Assembly (NCBI GenBank): GCA_965658375.1
Contig: CBFHSD010000002.1
Location: 44,698 to 108,697 of the forward strand
Origin: CBFHSD01 sp965658375
GTDB taxonomy: Bacteria > Bacteroidota > Bacteroidia > Flavobacteriales_G > Salibacteraceae
Length of the DNA: 64,000 nucleotides
Reading direction: 5' to 3'
Shown one piece after another: positions 35,113 to 44,021 of this stretch. Below the pieces are notes generated by a model that was not told the origin of the DNA, made no database searches, and saw only the letters and a list, made by a program, of their open reading frames with translations. Each line of letters opens with the position of its first letter. The first letter of the stretch is position 1. The translations under genes were made by a program, and so were the position numbers.

Positions 35113-36751
35113 TGTGCTTTTCTTTTGGCAGCCTTTCCCAAAAAGTAAAGCCATTTTTCTCGTACAAGAAGTAAATGTCTTCTTTTTGTTCTAGGTATTC
35201 TATTTTATTCAGTTTACAACCAAAATAAACAGGTTTGTCAATTTTACCGTTTTCTAACCAAATTTCATGCGCTGCTTTGGGGTTGTCATAAGGCATGACT
35301 CTGCCATAAAATAAATGCCCGTAGCTTCTATAACGCTCTGTCTCTAAATAACAATCTTCGCCCGCTTTGCTTTCCCAAAATTCTACGGCCGCACCTTGGC
35401 TATATGCTTCAATGTTGTTGATGTCTAAATACAAAACACTCTGCACAAACACTGCGGTTCCCACAAACAACACTATGGCCGCTCTCTTCCAAAGTCCAGC
35501 TTTTATAGCTCTTATGGCAAAAATCAGAATGGCCAGCATGATAAATCCAGGAAGCGCTTCAAAACCTGACCAGTGCACATCTGCATTGAGGTTAGCAAAC
35601 GCAAAAGGATCTTTTTGAAACAAAGGATTTAGTTTTTCAATGTTCATTCCGGCAATTGGTAGCAACAGCGTAATGGTAGCCCAAATACTACCAATGAATA
35701 GCAAAAGGTGAGTAAGCCACCTAGGCCATTCTATTTCCTTTTTAATCAGCTGGTAAACCACTGTGGCAGCTAAAAAAGTAAGCGGGAAATAAGTGAGGGA
35801 TGAATAATGTACAATCTTAGATTTAACAATGGTAAACAGGATGAGAACCACCCAAAAAAGGCATTTCATCCAAAAGGTGAAGCTCAAAGTGTCTGGAGTA
35901 AAACGCAGTTTTTTCATGCTAGGGAGAAAGAGAATACTTGAAGGAAAACAAGCCAAAAGAATGACCACGAAATGGTACCCAACAAAACCAGCATGGCCAG
36001 CATCTGGACGTTTGAAAATTTCATATTGCCTTACGGTAAACTCTATGGCAAAGTCAATGCCGTGCATTAAGGTTATTACACCGTACCAAATGCTAGAGGT
36101 CACTAGCATAGCAGCGGTGTAAGTAATAAGTGCTGGAATGGAAATGAAAAACTTGAATCGATTCATCAGCCACATCACCCCAATTAATAGTGCTGTAATT
36201 AAAAAGGCAACAGGTCCTTTTGTAAGTACACCTAATCCCGTATAAATGCCGGCAAAAATCAAGTGTTTGGAGAAATGTTTGAAACCTGCTTTGTGATGGG
36301 CATACAAAGAAGTGATGCCCAAAAAAATGAAGAGGTTGAACCAAGGGTCAATGATTCCCGATTTAAAATAAAGGTTGGGCAAGATGGATCCGAAATATGC
36401 TCCAGCCCAAAGCCATCCAAACATTCTGTTTTTATAAGAGAGCCCTAATCGGTACAAGATCACTAAACTAAATATTCCTGCCAGTGCATTGGGAAAGCGA
36501 GCAGCATATTCGCCTACACCAAAAAGGTGCATGGCCAAGGCTTGCATCCACATAAATAGAACTGGTTTTTCTGTAAAGAATACGTAGTTGACCTGTGGTC
36601 TTAAGTAATCGCCACTTACAACCATTTCTCTCGCCATTTCGGCAAAATTGATTTCATCCCAATCAAAAAGATGAACTCCGCCAAGAAAGGGGATAAAAAA
36701 AATCCCCGCTACAATTGCGATGATGAACTGGTCTTTGATTGAACTTTGCAT
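35087..36751 (-). CDS. GT39/PMT-type glycosyltransferase, polytopic membrane protein
   Basis: A 554-residue protein with about 11 hydrophobic segments. The first periplasmic loop has DWDEINFAEMAREMVVSGDY, the conserved acidic motif of ArnT/PMT family glycosyltransferases, with the catalytic Asp. VFFTEKPVLFMWMQALAM follows. The C-terminal soluble tail is about 100 residues. The enzyme would transfer a sugar from a polyprenyl-phosphate donor in the periplasm; the acceptor is unknown. A consensus promoter box lies on its strand at 36769-36776. Confidence 0.85.
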   Translation of the reverse strand: MQSSIKDQFIIAIVAGIFFIPFLGGVHLFDWDEINFAEMAREMVVSGDYLRPQVNYVFFTEKPVLFMWMQALAMHLFGVGEYAARFPNALAGIFSLVILYRLGLSYKNRMFGWLWAGAYFGSILPNLYFKSGIIDPWFNLFIFLGITSLYAHHKAGFKHFSKHLIFAGIYTGLGVLTKGPVAFLITALLIGVMWLMNRFKFFISIPALITYTAAMLVTSSIWYGVITLMHGIDFAIEFTVRQYEIFKRPDAGHAGFVGYHFVVILLACFPSSILFLPSMKKLRFTPDTLSFTFWMKCLFWVVLILFTIVKSKIVHYSSLTYFPLTFLAATVVYQLIKKEIEWPRWLTHLLLFIGSIWATITLLLPIAGMNIEKLNPLFQKDPFAFANLNADVHWSGFEALPGFIMLAILIFAIRAIKAGLWKRAAIVLFVGTAVFVQSVLYLDINNIEAYSQGAAVEFWESKAGEDCYLETERYRSYGHLFYGRVMPYDNPKAAHEIWLENGKIDKPVYFGCKLNKIEYLEQKEDIYFLYEKNGFTFWERLPKEKHTKALNSSE

Positions 36752-36768
36752 GCCTTCTATTCAGGTTG

Positions 36769-36776
36769 CAAATGTA
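36769..36776 (-). promoter_or_regulatory. TAnnTTTG -7 box for the GT39 gene
   Basis: The minus strand reads TACATTTG at 36776-36769, 17 bp before the ATG at 36751. Exact match to the consensus; no -33 element asserted. Confidence 0.45.
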
Positions 36777-36790
36777 TCTCAAAGCATCAA

Positions 36791-38749
36791 TTAAAGGGTA
36801 ACCACAAGTTTAGAACCTTTGCCTAGTGTGCTATGAAATTCAATGTCACCCCCTAAAGATTGCAAGTGGTTTCGGACGATAAACAAACCAACGCCTCTTG
36901 ACTCCGGATGCTCATGAAAAGTTTGACCCAAACGGAATATACGCTCAGAATAAAAATCGGTATCTAAGCCCATTCCATTGCCTTCTACACTCAGGGTTCC
37001 TCGGTCTCCCTTGTTTACAAAAGATATAGTCACATGGTTTTCTCTTTGATGAGATCTAAATTTAATGGCATTAGAAACAAGGTTGAAGAGGGTGCTTTCT
37101 AGGCATCCTAAATTATAAAACACTTCTGCTTCAGGATTAACATGAATGGTTATTTGGCTTTGAGAAGTCTGTATTTTAGGCTTCAGTGAATCCAAAACTT
37201 GATGAACCAAAGCAAGAACAGGAATAGTTTCAAATTCTCGATCATCTTCGGTTGCTTCGAGCATGCTATTGATGTAGGTGATGGTGTAGAGTAAATTACT
37301 ACTGTTGGCTCTAAGTAGCGGGACAGATTCTTCATACGGTAAGATGGTATCATTTTCCAATAGGTTTACAATACCTACAAGGTTGGTGACTTGAGATCTT
37401 AAGTTATGAGCGTTGAGATAAGTAAACTCTTTAAACTTGTCTTTTTGGGCATTTACCACTCTTAATGAAGATTGCAGATCGTTTTCTCTAAGTTTGAGTG
37501 AAGAAATGTCTTCAGAGATAATGATAATGCGTTCAGAAGAGCCTTCTTTTAGGTTTAAAGGAATAATCGAACTCATAAGCCATTTCATTCCTTTTCCATT
37601 CTTAAGTCTTACACAATGCTCTCTTCTCACAATGGAATTCCCACTGTTTAAGACGTGAATCTCGTCTTGATTCATTTGTTCGGTACTTTCAGGCGAAAAA
37701 AAGTCTTCGTTACTTTTTCTTTGAGTTTCACTTCTTTCAGCGGAAATAAAATCTAAGAAAAGGTCATTGGCATAGATGATTTCGCCCAAGCTATTTTTAA
37801 CAGCAATAAGCGCTGGAGAGTTGTTTAGAATAGCCTCTGAAAGCTGTGTTTTTCTTCTCAACTGTTCTTGAAGTTCAATTAAAGGAGAAATGTCATTTTC
37901 TACAGTAACGTAACCAGTAACCCCACCATACTCATTAATTACTGGAGTAATCAAAGCTTTTACCTTGTAAGTTTCACCGTTTGCTTTTTCGTTGATTAAC
38001 TCTCCAGACCACACTTCAGAGTTATTGAGTTTTTAATGCATTGAAACATAAGTGGATGGTGAAGTAAGATTGGAACCTTTGGCATCTTGAGGTTTTTTAC
38101 CAATAGCTTCTTCAGCTTTATAACCAGTAACATTTCTAAAACCCTTATTTACTTAAGTGATTTTGAAATCGCTATCAGTAATGATTACTGCCGCTTCACT
38201 TTGCTCAATAGCGGCCTTAAAGGTTTCTAACTCGTTATTAGTTTTAACCTCATCGCTCATATTTCTGCTAACGGTGCACCACTTTTTAGGTGTACCGTTA
38301 ATGTATGAGAAAGTTATTTTAACATGAAAGTGAAGCGTCTCCCCATTGATATGCATGGAGTACTTAAAGTTGATAAACTTAACCCTTTGCTCAATACTTT
38401 CTTGAATGCAATTCTTATATTTTTCTGCTTGTCTACTAGGCAAAAAAGAAAAAAGAGAAGAGGCTGATTTGCCAAGGAAATCTTCTTGGTTTAAAGCCCT
38501 TTCTTTACAAAAGAGCTTTGTGCAAAAGACAATACGGCCATTTTCTAGAATGGCAAGACCTTCTCCGAGAGACTCATGGAGCGCAAAGAAATCAGATTCA
38601 TCCAAATGATTAGGTTCTATTTGAACCTTTAAAAAATCGGATCTTTTGGTGGGAGCCGAAAATTTATTCTTGATTTCGAATGCAGTAGATCTAGAAATGT
38701 TCTGATCTTCAAACGAATTCATAGTTATAAGTAGGTGTGTTTCAAACAT
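36791..38749 (-). pseudogene. Multi-PAS histidine kinase broken by two in-frame stops
   Basis: One frame of 652 codons is interrupted by TAA at 38153-38155 (codon 199) and TAA at 38033-38035 (codon 239). There is no frameshift: the bridge VNKGFRNVTGYKAEEAIGKK is a PAS motif, with the first stop where I(T)YVN normally has Tyr. Three PAS-like regions (about 60-170, 180-300, 310-430) precede the H-box YLNAHNLRSQVTNL and the N-box LFNLVSNAIKFRS. The G1 box reads VEGNGMGLD where kinases have D(N/T)G, a likely GAC to GGC change that would weaken ATP binding. Together the lesions suggest an inactive gene. Confidence 0.85.
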
Positions 38750-38803
38750 GAATATAGGAAATAATTCTATGGAGCGGAAGCCTCTGCCATGGTTAAGAGT
38801 TAC

Positions 38804-39634
38804 TTAATCCTTCTTTTTTCCCGAGATAACATTTAGTACATGACCGACAATTTTGTCATTGAATCCAAGTTTATTTTTCATGAAGCTGTAGACAGCAACA
38901 GCTTTTTTGTCTGCCCAAACAAGAGGTGCTTTCCAACGTTCAAATGGTCGTGCTTGGTAGTTGGTACTTTGTAAAGGAAGCATTTTATGCTCGTCTGTGT
39001 AATAATAAAGTGCAATTGACCTTCGGCTTTGATTTTCAGGGCAAGAAACAGGTTCTGGCTGCCCATGATAACTCTTTGCATCTGTTGTGAAAATGATAGC
39101 TTGGTTGTAGTTTGGGGCAATGCGTTGCTCACATTTCTCCATTTTTTCATCCCAGAGTTCTAGGTGTCCTCCCCATTCTTCTTTCCATTCGGGGTTGAGG
39201 TAAATTAAAAGGTTAAGCCTTCTTTTTAAGTTCCTTTTTCGAGGGTGAGTAGTGAAATCAGCATGAATGTTCAAAAAGCCACCATTTAGGGTTTGGTGCA
39301 GACCGCCTCCTTCTAACAAAGGGTCGGCTTGTAAATTTTGAATTCCAGATACTTCCTCAAGCCACTTTAAAAAGGGGGCTGATGAACACTGGGTAATTAC
39401 TTCTGCCAATGCTGATGGTATTTCATCCAACTTATTCAAACCGTGCTTTTTCTCATTAAAGTGCACATAATGAATCCATTCGTCTCCTGGCTTAGGGAAT
39501 TGGTCAGCAGCTTTTGCCGCTACGTCTTCCTTTAAAAAATTAGGATAGACACCATGAGCAAAAGGATGTGCATTATGGTAGTTGGAATGAAGGCCACTGC
39601 CATTTTTCGAATAACTGTCACTTAAAAAGTCCAT
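38804..39634 (-). CDS. 2-oxoglutarate/Fe(II)-dependent oxygenase, prolyl 4-hydroxylase-like
   Basis: A 276-residue cytosolic protein. A double-stranded beta-helix core is suggested by GGFLNIHADFTTHPRKRNLKRR without a gap, then RLNLLIYLNPEW. Iron ligands: His and Asp in HADF (about 126-129) and His in SYHGQPEPV (about 190-197). The Arg that binds 2-oxoglutarate is probably in RRSIALYYYTDEH. The family hydroxylates proline, peptide or small-molecule substrates; the target is unknown. It is divergent from the acyltransferase gene at 39658. Confidence 0.85.
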   Translation of the reverse strand: MDFLSDSYSKNGSGLHSNYHNAHPFAHGVYPNFLKEDVAAKAADQFPKPGDEWIHYVHFNEKKHGLNKLDEIPSALAEVITQCSSAPFLKWLEEVSGIQNLQADPLLEGGGLHQTLNGGFLNIHADFTTHPRKRNLKRRLNLLIYLNPEWKEEWGGHLELWDEKMEKCEQRIAPNYNQAIIFTTDAKSYHGQPEPVSCPENQSRRSIALYYYTDEHKMLPLQSTNYQARPFERWKAPLVWADKKAVAVYSFMKNKLGFNDKIVGHVLNVISGKKKD

Positions 39635-39657
39635 ACAAGCGAAAGTAGTTTTAATCC

Positions 39658-40833
39658 GTGTTCAAGACTATAAGTCTAAGAGGAAAATCTATCTTGCCAT
39701 TTGATACATTATTCATGGCGCAAGCACCCGAAAAGTTTCATTCTTTATTTGAGCGAGGTAGTGTTTCTATTCAACTCAGATTGGCACCTACACCTCAAAT
39801 TGTTGCCTTGCTTAAGCAAACCGTATGGGGCACCAAAGGCTCTAGGTATACTCATTTACATATACAAGAACGTATAAATCAGCAATTGCAACCTTATTTT
39901 GTCACCTTAGAGAAGTCTGGAGAATTATTGGCTGTGATTTGCGTAAGTTACAGGGTGCTTCAGGTTGGAGAACGGAAGGTTAATGGGTACTATGTTCGTT
40001 ATTTTGCTTTCAATTCTAAGCTGCAAACCAAAGATGAAAATCAAGCAGGGCAAAAGAAACAAGGTTTTTTTAGGTCATTTATGATGCGCTTGTTTCAGCA
40101 ACCCTTAGGTAAATTACCGCTCAATTATGGAGAAGATCTGTCATTGTCCTCAGTGTACTATGCGTATGTAGATGTAAAAAATGTGCGCTCGGCAGCCTTT
40201 ATTAAGCAAATGGGTTTTGAAGATGTTGGATCTTTTGACACAGGATTATTCACTCGGTTCAATCCAAAAAAACAAGACATTGAACATCTTTCGTTTCAAG
40301 AACTAAGAAAACTTCATGGTCCAAGTATTGAAGAACCCGAGTACGCATTTTATTCTCAAGAATTTGAAGGCGATAATCAAGGTGGATTTGCCCTAACAAA
40401 AAACGGGAAGACTCTTGTAGCTTGTCGAGTTAGTAAAGCACTTTGGAGGGTAGAAAGTACAGGAAGTAAAGTTGAGGATTATATCATTAAGCAGCTCCAA
40501 ATTATTCCTGCCTTGAAAAAGGCCTTTGATCCAGAGCGCTTTTCTTTTTTGGTCTACGACTATCTCTATGCTTCAGATGAGGCAACACGCGAAGATTTGA
40601 TATCCCTTTTTGAAGGTGTATTAAAGCAATTCGACTATAGATTCGGAATGTATTTTATCGATGAAAAAGACAAGCTATCAGATCTGCTTTCCGTTTCGAA
40701 AGGTTCTGGTTTAATTGCTAGTTCTATCGGTTCACACAAAGGGGGGCTCGTTGCTCAATGGACCACAGGTTCAGAAGCTCCTAAAGGCTGGGATGATTTG
40801 CCATGGTTCTTCCATGCCTTAGATGCAACGTAA
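39658..40833 (+). CDS. GNAT-fold acyltransferase-like protein
   Basis: A 391-residue protein, unusually long for GNAT. The N-terminal part includes TLEKSGELLAVICVSYRVLQ and NGYYVRYFAFNSKLQ, then a motif-B-like segment YVDVKNVRSAAFIKQMGF (about 172-189), which is typical of GNAT folds. The C-terminal half may be a second, degenerate domain. It begins with GTG; an internal ATG at 39715 is an alternative. Position 25-30 bp before kbl suggests co-transcription, but a role in threonine or glycine metabolism is not shown. Confidence 0.65.
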   Translation: MFKTISLRGKSILPFDTLFMAQAPEKFHSLFERGSVSIQLRLAPTPQIVALLKQTVWGTKGSRYTHLHIQERINQQLQPYFVTLEKSGELLAVICVSYRVLQVGERKVNGYYVRYFAFNSKLQTKDENQAGQKKQGFFRSFMMRLFQQPLGKLPLNYGEDLSLSSVYYAYVDVKNVRSAAFIKQMGFEDVGSFDTGLFTRFNPKKQDIEHLSFQELRKLHGPSIEEPEYAFYSQEFEGDNQGGFALTKNGKTLVACRVSKALWRVESTGSKVEDYIIKQLQIIPALKKAFDPERFSFLVYDYLYASDEATREDLISLFEGVLKQFDYRFGMYFIDEKDKLSDLLSVSKGSGLIASSIGSHKGGLVAQWTTGSEAPKGWDDLPWFFHALDAT

Positions 40834-40863
40834 TACTATCTTTGGCGCATAAATCACTTGATT

Positions 40864-42057
40864 ATGTACGGAAAGATTAAGGAGACCCTAACCCAAGACT
40901 TAAAGGCTATTGAAGAGGCTGGTTTGTTTAAACGCGAACGCATCATCACATCAGAACAAGATGCGGTAATAAAAATTTCTACTGGAGAAGAGGTGATCAA
41001 CTTCTGTGCGAATAACTATTTGGGTTTGTCCTCGCATCCCCGTGTTATTGAGGCCGCACACAAAGCTTTAGACAGCCATGGATTTGGCATGAGCTCAGTG
41101 CGTTTCATTTGCGGTACGCAAGACATTCACAAAGAACTCGAAGAACAAATTGCTACATTTTTAGGCACAGAAGACACTATACTTTATGCTGCTGCATTTG
41201 ATGCCAATGGCGGAGTGTTTGAGCCGCTTTTAACTGCAGAAGACGCAATTATATCAGACTCGTTGAATCACGCTTCTATTATTGATGGTGTGCGTTTATG
41301 TAAGGCAAAACGCTTTAGGTATGCGAACAATGACATGTCTGAATTGGAGAAGCAATTGATTGCAGCCAATGAAGCGGGTTCACGTTATAAAGTGATCGTT
41401 ACAGATGGCGTGTTTTCTATGGATGGTTTTGTAGCTAAACTGGATGAGATTTGCGACTTAGCAGAGAAGTACGATGCTCTTGTGATGGTTGATGAATGCC
41501 ATGCAACAGGCTTTATTGGAAAGACAGGAAGAGGAACCATTGAGTTGAAAAACGTGATGGGTCGAGTAGATATTATTACGGGAACCTTAGGTAAAGCTTT
41601 AGGTGGTGCCATGGGTGGTTTTACTACCGGCAGAAAAGAAATCATCGAAATGCTTCGACAAAAATCGAGGCCTTACTTGTTTAGTAACTCTCTTGCTCCC
41701 GCAATTGTAGGAGCAAGCATTGCAGTTTTTGAATTGTTAAGCGAAACGACACAGCTTAGAGATCAGTTAGAGAGCAATGTCAACTACTTCAAGAAAGGCA
41801 TTAAAGAGGCTGGCTTAGAAATAAAAGATGGCGACTCTGCCATTGTTCCTGTTATGCTCTATGATGCTGCTCTTTCTCAAAAGTTTGCAGATAAATTATT
41901 GGAAGAAGGAATCTACGTGATAGGCTTCTTTTACCCCGTGGTGCCAAAGGAACAAGCGCGTATTCGCGTTCAGCTTTCTGCTGCGCATACTCAAGAACAT
42001 TTAGATATTGCCATTGCGGCATTTGCTAAAATCGGAAAGGAATTAGGAGTGATTTAA
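40864..42057 (+). CDS. kbl: Glycine C-acetyltransferase (2-amino-3-ketobutyrate CoA ligase)
   Basis: PLP enzyme of the alpha-oxoamine synthase family that cleaves 2-amino-3-ketobutyrate to glycine and acetyl-CoA in threonine breakdown. The start at ATG 40864 (MYGKIKETLTQDL) is preferred to the TTG two codons earlier. Key features: NFCANNYLGLSSHP (about 45-58), GFGMSSVRFICGTQDIH, VDECHATGFIGKTGRG with the PLP-contact Asp, and TGTLGKALGGAMGG with the Schiff-base Lys (about 240). About 397 residues. No threonine dehydrogenase gene is nearby. Sphingolipid-type serine palmitoyltransferase is a related alternative, but the sequence fits Kbl. Confidence 0.9.
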   Translation: MYGKIKETLTQDLKAIEEAGLFKRERIITSEQDAVIKISTGEEVINFCANNYLGLSSHPRVIEAAHKALDSHGFGMSSVRFICGTQDIHKELEEQIATFLGTEDTILYAAAFDANGGVFEPLLTAEDAIISDSLNHASIIDGVRLCKAKRFRYANNDMSELEKQLIAANEAGSRYKVIVTDGVFSMDGFVAKLDEICDLAEKYDALVMVDECHATGFIGKTGRGTIELKNVMGRVDIITGTLGKALGGAMGGFTTGRKEIIEMLRQKSRPYLFSNSLAPAIVGASIAVFELLSETTQLRDQLESNVNYFKKGIKEAGLEIKDGDSAIVPVMLYDAALSQKFADKLLEEGIYVIGFFYPVVPKEQARIRVQLSAAHTQEHLDIAIAAFAKIGKELGVI

Positions 42058-42110
42058 ATGAATTAAGAACAGGCTTTGAGAAAAAGCTTAAAGTTCTCTT
42101 CTTCAAAACC

Positions 42111-42158
42111 TTGCTATACTAGAATTTTAGTTCTAAATTTGCAGCCCCATTTTTGGGG
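42111..42158 (+). promoter_or_regulatory. Promoter and leader hairpin of the rplM operon
   Basis: TAAATTTG at 42134-42141 with a TTG at 42111-42113 gives a 20-bp spacer, a good Bacteroidota promoter. A short leader hairpin follows (CCCCA/TGGGG, 42145-42149 with 42154-42158) before the GTG start at 42191. The hairpin could be a ribosomal-protein leader element or incidental. Confidence 0.6.
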
Positions 42159-42190
42159 GTATTATACGAAACAATTAAAAAGCGTACAGA

Positions 42191-42649
42191 GTGGATACGT
42201 TAAGTTATAGAACAAAGTCGGTTAACAAAGAAAGTGCTGACAAGAAGTGGTTGATTGTTGATGCCGAAGGTCAAACCTTGGGTAGATTATCATCGCGTAT
42301 TGCATATGTTTTGCGTGGTAAACATAAACCAACATTTACTCCTCATGCTGATACTGGTGACAATGTCATCGTTATCAACGCGGAGAAAGTAGAACTTGGC
42401 GGCAACAAGTGGGAACAAAAAACCTACATAAGACACACGGGATATCCGGGAGGACAGCGTGAGACTACTGCGCAGGAGCTTAAAGATAAGCATCCAGAGC
42501 GTTTGGTAGAAAAAGCAGTAAAAGGGATGTTGCCTAAGAATAAATTAGGTGCTGAATTATTCCGCAACCTATATGTTTATGTCGGAACAGATCATAAACA
42601 CGAAGGTCAACAGCCAGAAAATTTAGATTTGAATTCTCTCAATAAATAA
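42191..42649 (+). CDS. rplM: 50S ribosomal protein L13
   Basis: Large-subunit assembly protein of 152 residues, starting with GTG (MDTLSYRTKSVNKES). Family features: KWLIVDAEGQTLGRLSSRIA, then GKHKPTFTPHADTGDNV and KTYIRHTGYPGGQ. The promoter at 42111-42141 supports a short leader. It is followed after 2 bp by rpsI, the standard rplM-rpsI pair. Confidence 0.98.
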   Translation: MDTLSYRTKSVNKESADKKWLIVDAEGQTLGRLSSRIAYVLRGKHKPTFTPHADTGDNVIVINAEKVELGGNKWEQKTYIRHTGYPGGQRETTAQELKDKHPERLVEKAVKGMLPKNKLGAELFRNLYVYVGTDHKHEGQQPENLDLNSLNK

Positions 42650-42651
42650 GC

Positions 42652-43038
42652 ATGGAAGTAATTAACACTTTAGGAAGACGTAAATCTTCTGTAGCGCGTG
42701 TCTACATGCAAAAGGGTTCTGGAAAAATGACGATCAATGGTCGTGATATGGCAGAATACTTTCCTGTAGCAACTTTGCACGATAAGCTTGCTCGTCCATT
42801 TGAACTGACAGAAACTGCAGGTCAATGGGATGTAAAAGTAAATGTGAAAGGTGGCGGATTAACAGGTCAAGTAGAAGCTATTCGCATGGCTATTGGACGT
42901 GCATTGGTGAAAGAAAACGAAGAGTATAGAGCAATGTTAAAAGTTGAGTCTATTCTTACTCGTGACCCTCGCATGGTAGAGCGTAAGAAATTCGGACAGA
43001 AGAAAGCGCGTAAAAAATTCCAATTCTCAAAACGTTAA
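42652..43038 (+). CDS. rpsI: 30S ribosomal protein S9
   Basis: Small-subunit protein of 128 residues, starting MEVINTLGRRKSSVARVY. The C-terminal tail KKFGQKKARKKFQFSKR is the conserved basic tail that reaches the P-site tRNA. It starts 2 bp after rplM. A 117-bp gap with possible leader structure separates it from rpsB. Confidence 0.98.
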   Translation: MEVINTLGRRKSSVARVYMQKGSGKMTINGRDMAEYFPVATLHDKLARPFELTETAGQWDVKVNVKGGGLTGQVEAIRMAIGRALVKENEEYRAMLKVESILTRDPRMVERKKFGQKKARKKFQFSKR

Positions 43039-43071
43039 TCCGGCTCTTTTATTCGTTCAGAATCCAAACCA

Positions 43072-43107
43072 CTATAGACTGTTGTGCGTAGCGTAACAAA
43101 ACTATAG
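43072..43107 (+). other. Nested inverted repeat upstream of rpsB
   Basis: CTATAG at 43072-43077 pairs with CTATAG at 43102-43107, and inside it TGTT at 43080-43083 pairs with AACA at 43095-43098. This makes an imperfect stem-loop 49 bp before the rpsB ATG. Its role as an S2 leader or regulator is inferred only. Confidence 0.4.
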
Positions 43108-43155
43108 GGTTGCCAGATTCGGGTAAAAGGAAGGTGAACAAACACATTTAGAAAA

Positions 43156-43998
43156 ATGTCTAGAACCAATTACAAAGAGCTATTAGACGCGGGAGTGCAT
43201 TTTGGTCACTTAACGCGCAAGTGGAATCCTAAGATGGCGCCATACATCTTTATGGAGAAAAATGGGATCCACATCATTGATTTAAACAAGACTGAAGCTG
43301 CCTTAGACGATGCATGTAATGCAATGCGTCAAATGGCGAAGTCTGGTAAAAAAATCATGTTTGTATCTACAAAAAAACAAGCTAAAGACATCGTAGCAAC
43401 ACATGCAGATCGCATCAACATGCCGTACATTACAGAGCGTTGGTCTGGTGGTATGTTAACCAACTTTGCTACCATTCGTAAAGCAATCCGCAAGATGGGT
43501 TCTATTGAGAAGCTTTTGGCTGATCCGAGTGCAACACACATTGCGAAACGTGAGCGTCTTATGATGTCTCGTCAAATGGATAAATTGAACCGTACATTAG
43601 GTTCAATCAAAGAATTGACTCGTTTGCCAGCTGCTATGTTTATAGTTGATGTTCATAAAGAGCACATCGCAGTAGCAGAGGCACGCAAATTGAATATCCC
43701 AACTTTTGCTATCGTTGATACAAACTCAGATCCATCATTGGTTGATTTTCCAATTCCAGGAAACGATGATGCTTCTAGTTCAATTGACAAAATAGTTGGA
43801 ATTGCAGCTGATGCAATTGCAGAAGGTTTGAGTGAGCGTAAAAACGAAAAAGAAAAAGCTGCGGCTGATTCTAAAGCGAAAAAAGAAGCTGCTGAAGCAA
43901 AGAAAGAAGCTGCCGAAGCTCAAAAAGCTGAAGCGAAGAAAGAAGCTGCTGCTACCGCTAAGTCTGACGATCAAGAAACTGCGAAAGCAGACGCATAA
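43156..43998 (+). CDS. rpsB: 30S ribosomal protein S2
   Basis: Small-subunit protein of 280 residues starting MSRTNYKELLDAGVHFGHLT. Core motifs such as RKWNPKMAPYIFMEKNGIHI and RWSGGMLTNFATI are present. The last 45 residues form a Lys/Ala/Glu-rich tail (KKEAAEAKKEAAEAQKAEAK) beyond the usual S2 core, probably disordered or helical. It is separated by 23 bp from tsf. Confidence 0.97.
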   Translation: MSRTNYKELLDAGVHFGHLTRKWNPKMAPYIFMEKNGIHIIDLNKTEAALDDACNAMRQMAKSGKKIMFVSTKKQAKDIVATHADRINMPYITERWSGGMLTNFATIRKAIRKMGSIEKLLADPSATHIAKRERLMMSRQMDKLNRTLGSIKELTRLPAAMFIVDVHKEHIAVAEARKLNIPTFAIVDTNSDPSLVDFPIPGNDDASSSIDKIVGIAADAIAEGLSERKNEKEKAAADSKAKKEAAEAKKEAAEAQKAEAKKEAAATAKSDDQETAKADA

Positions 43999-44021
43999 TT
44001 AATCTTTAGATAAACCATAAG

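Noticed and set aside
20821..38749. Stop codon reassignment or programmed readthrough to explain the interrupted genes
   Set aside because: Housekeeping genes here end normally at TAA, TAG and TGA, and both stop types appear inside the broken frames. Decay is the simpler reading.
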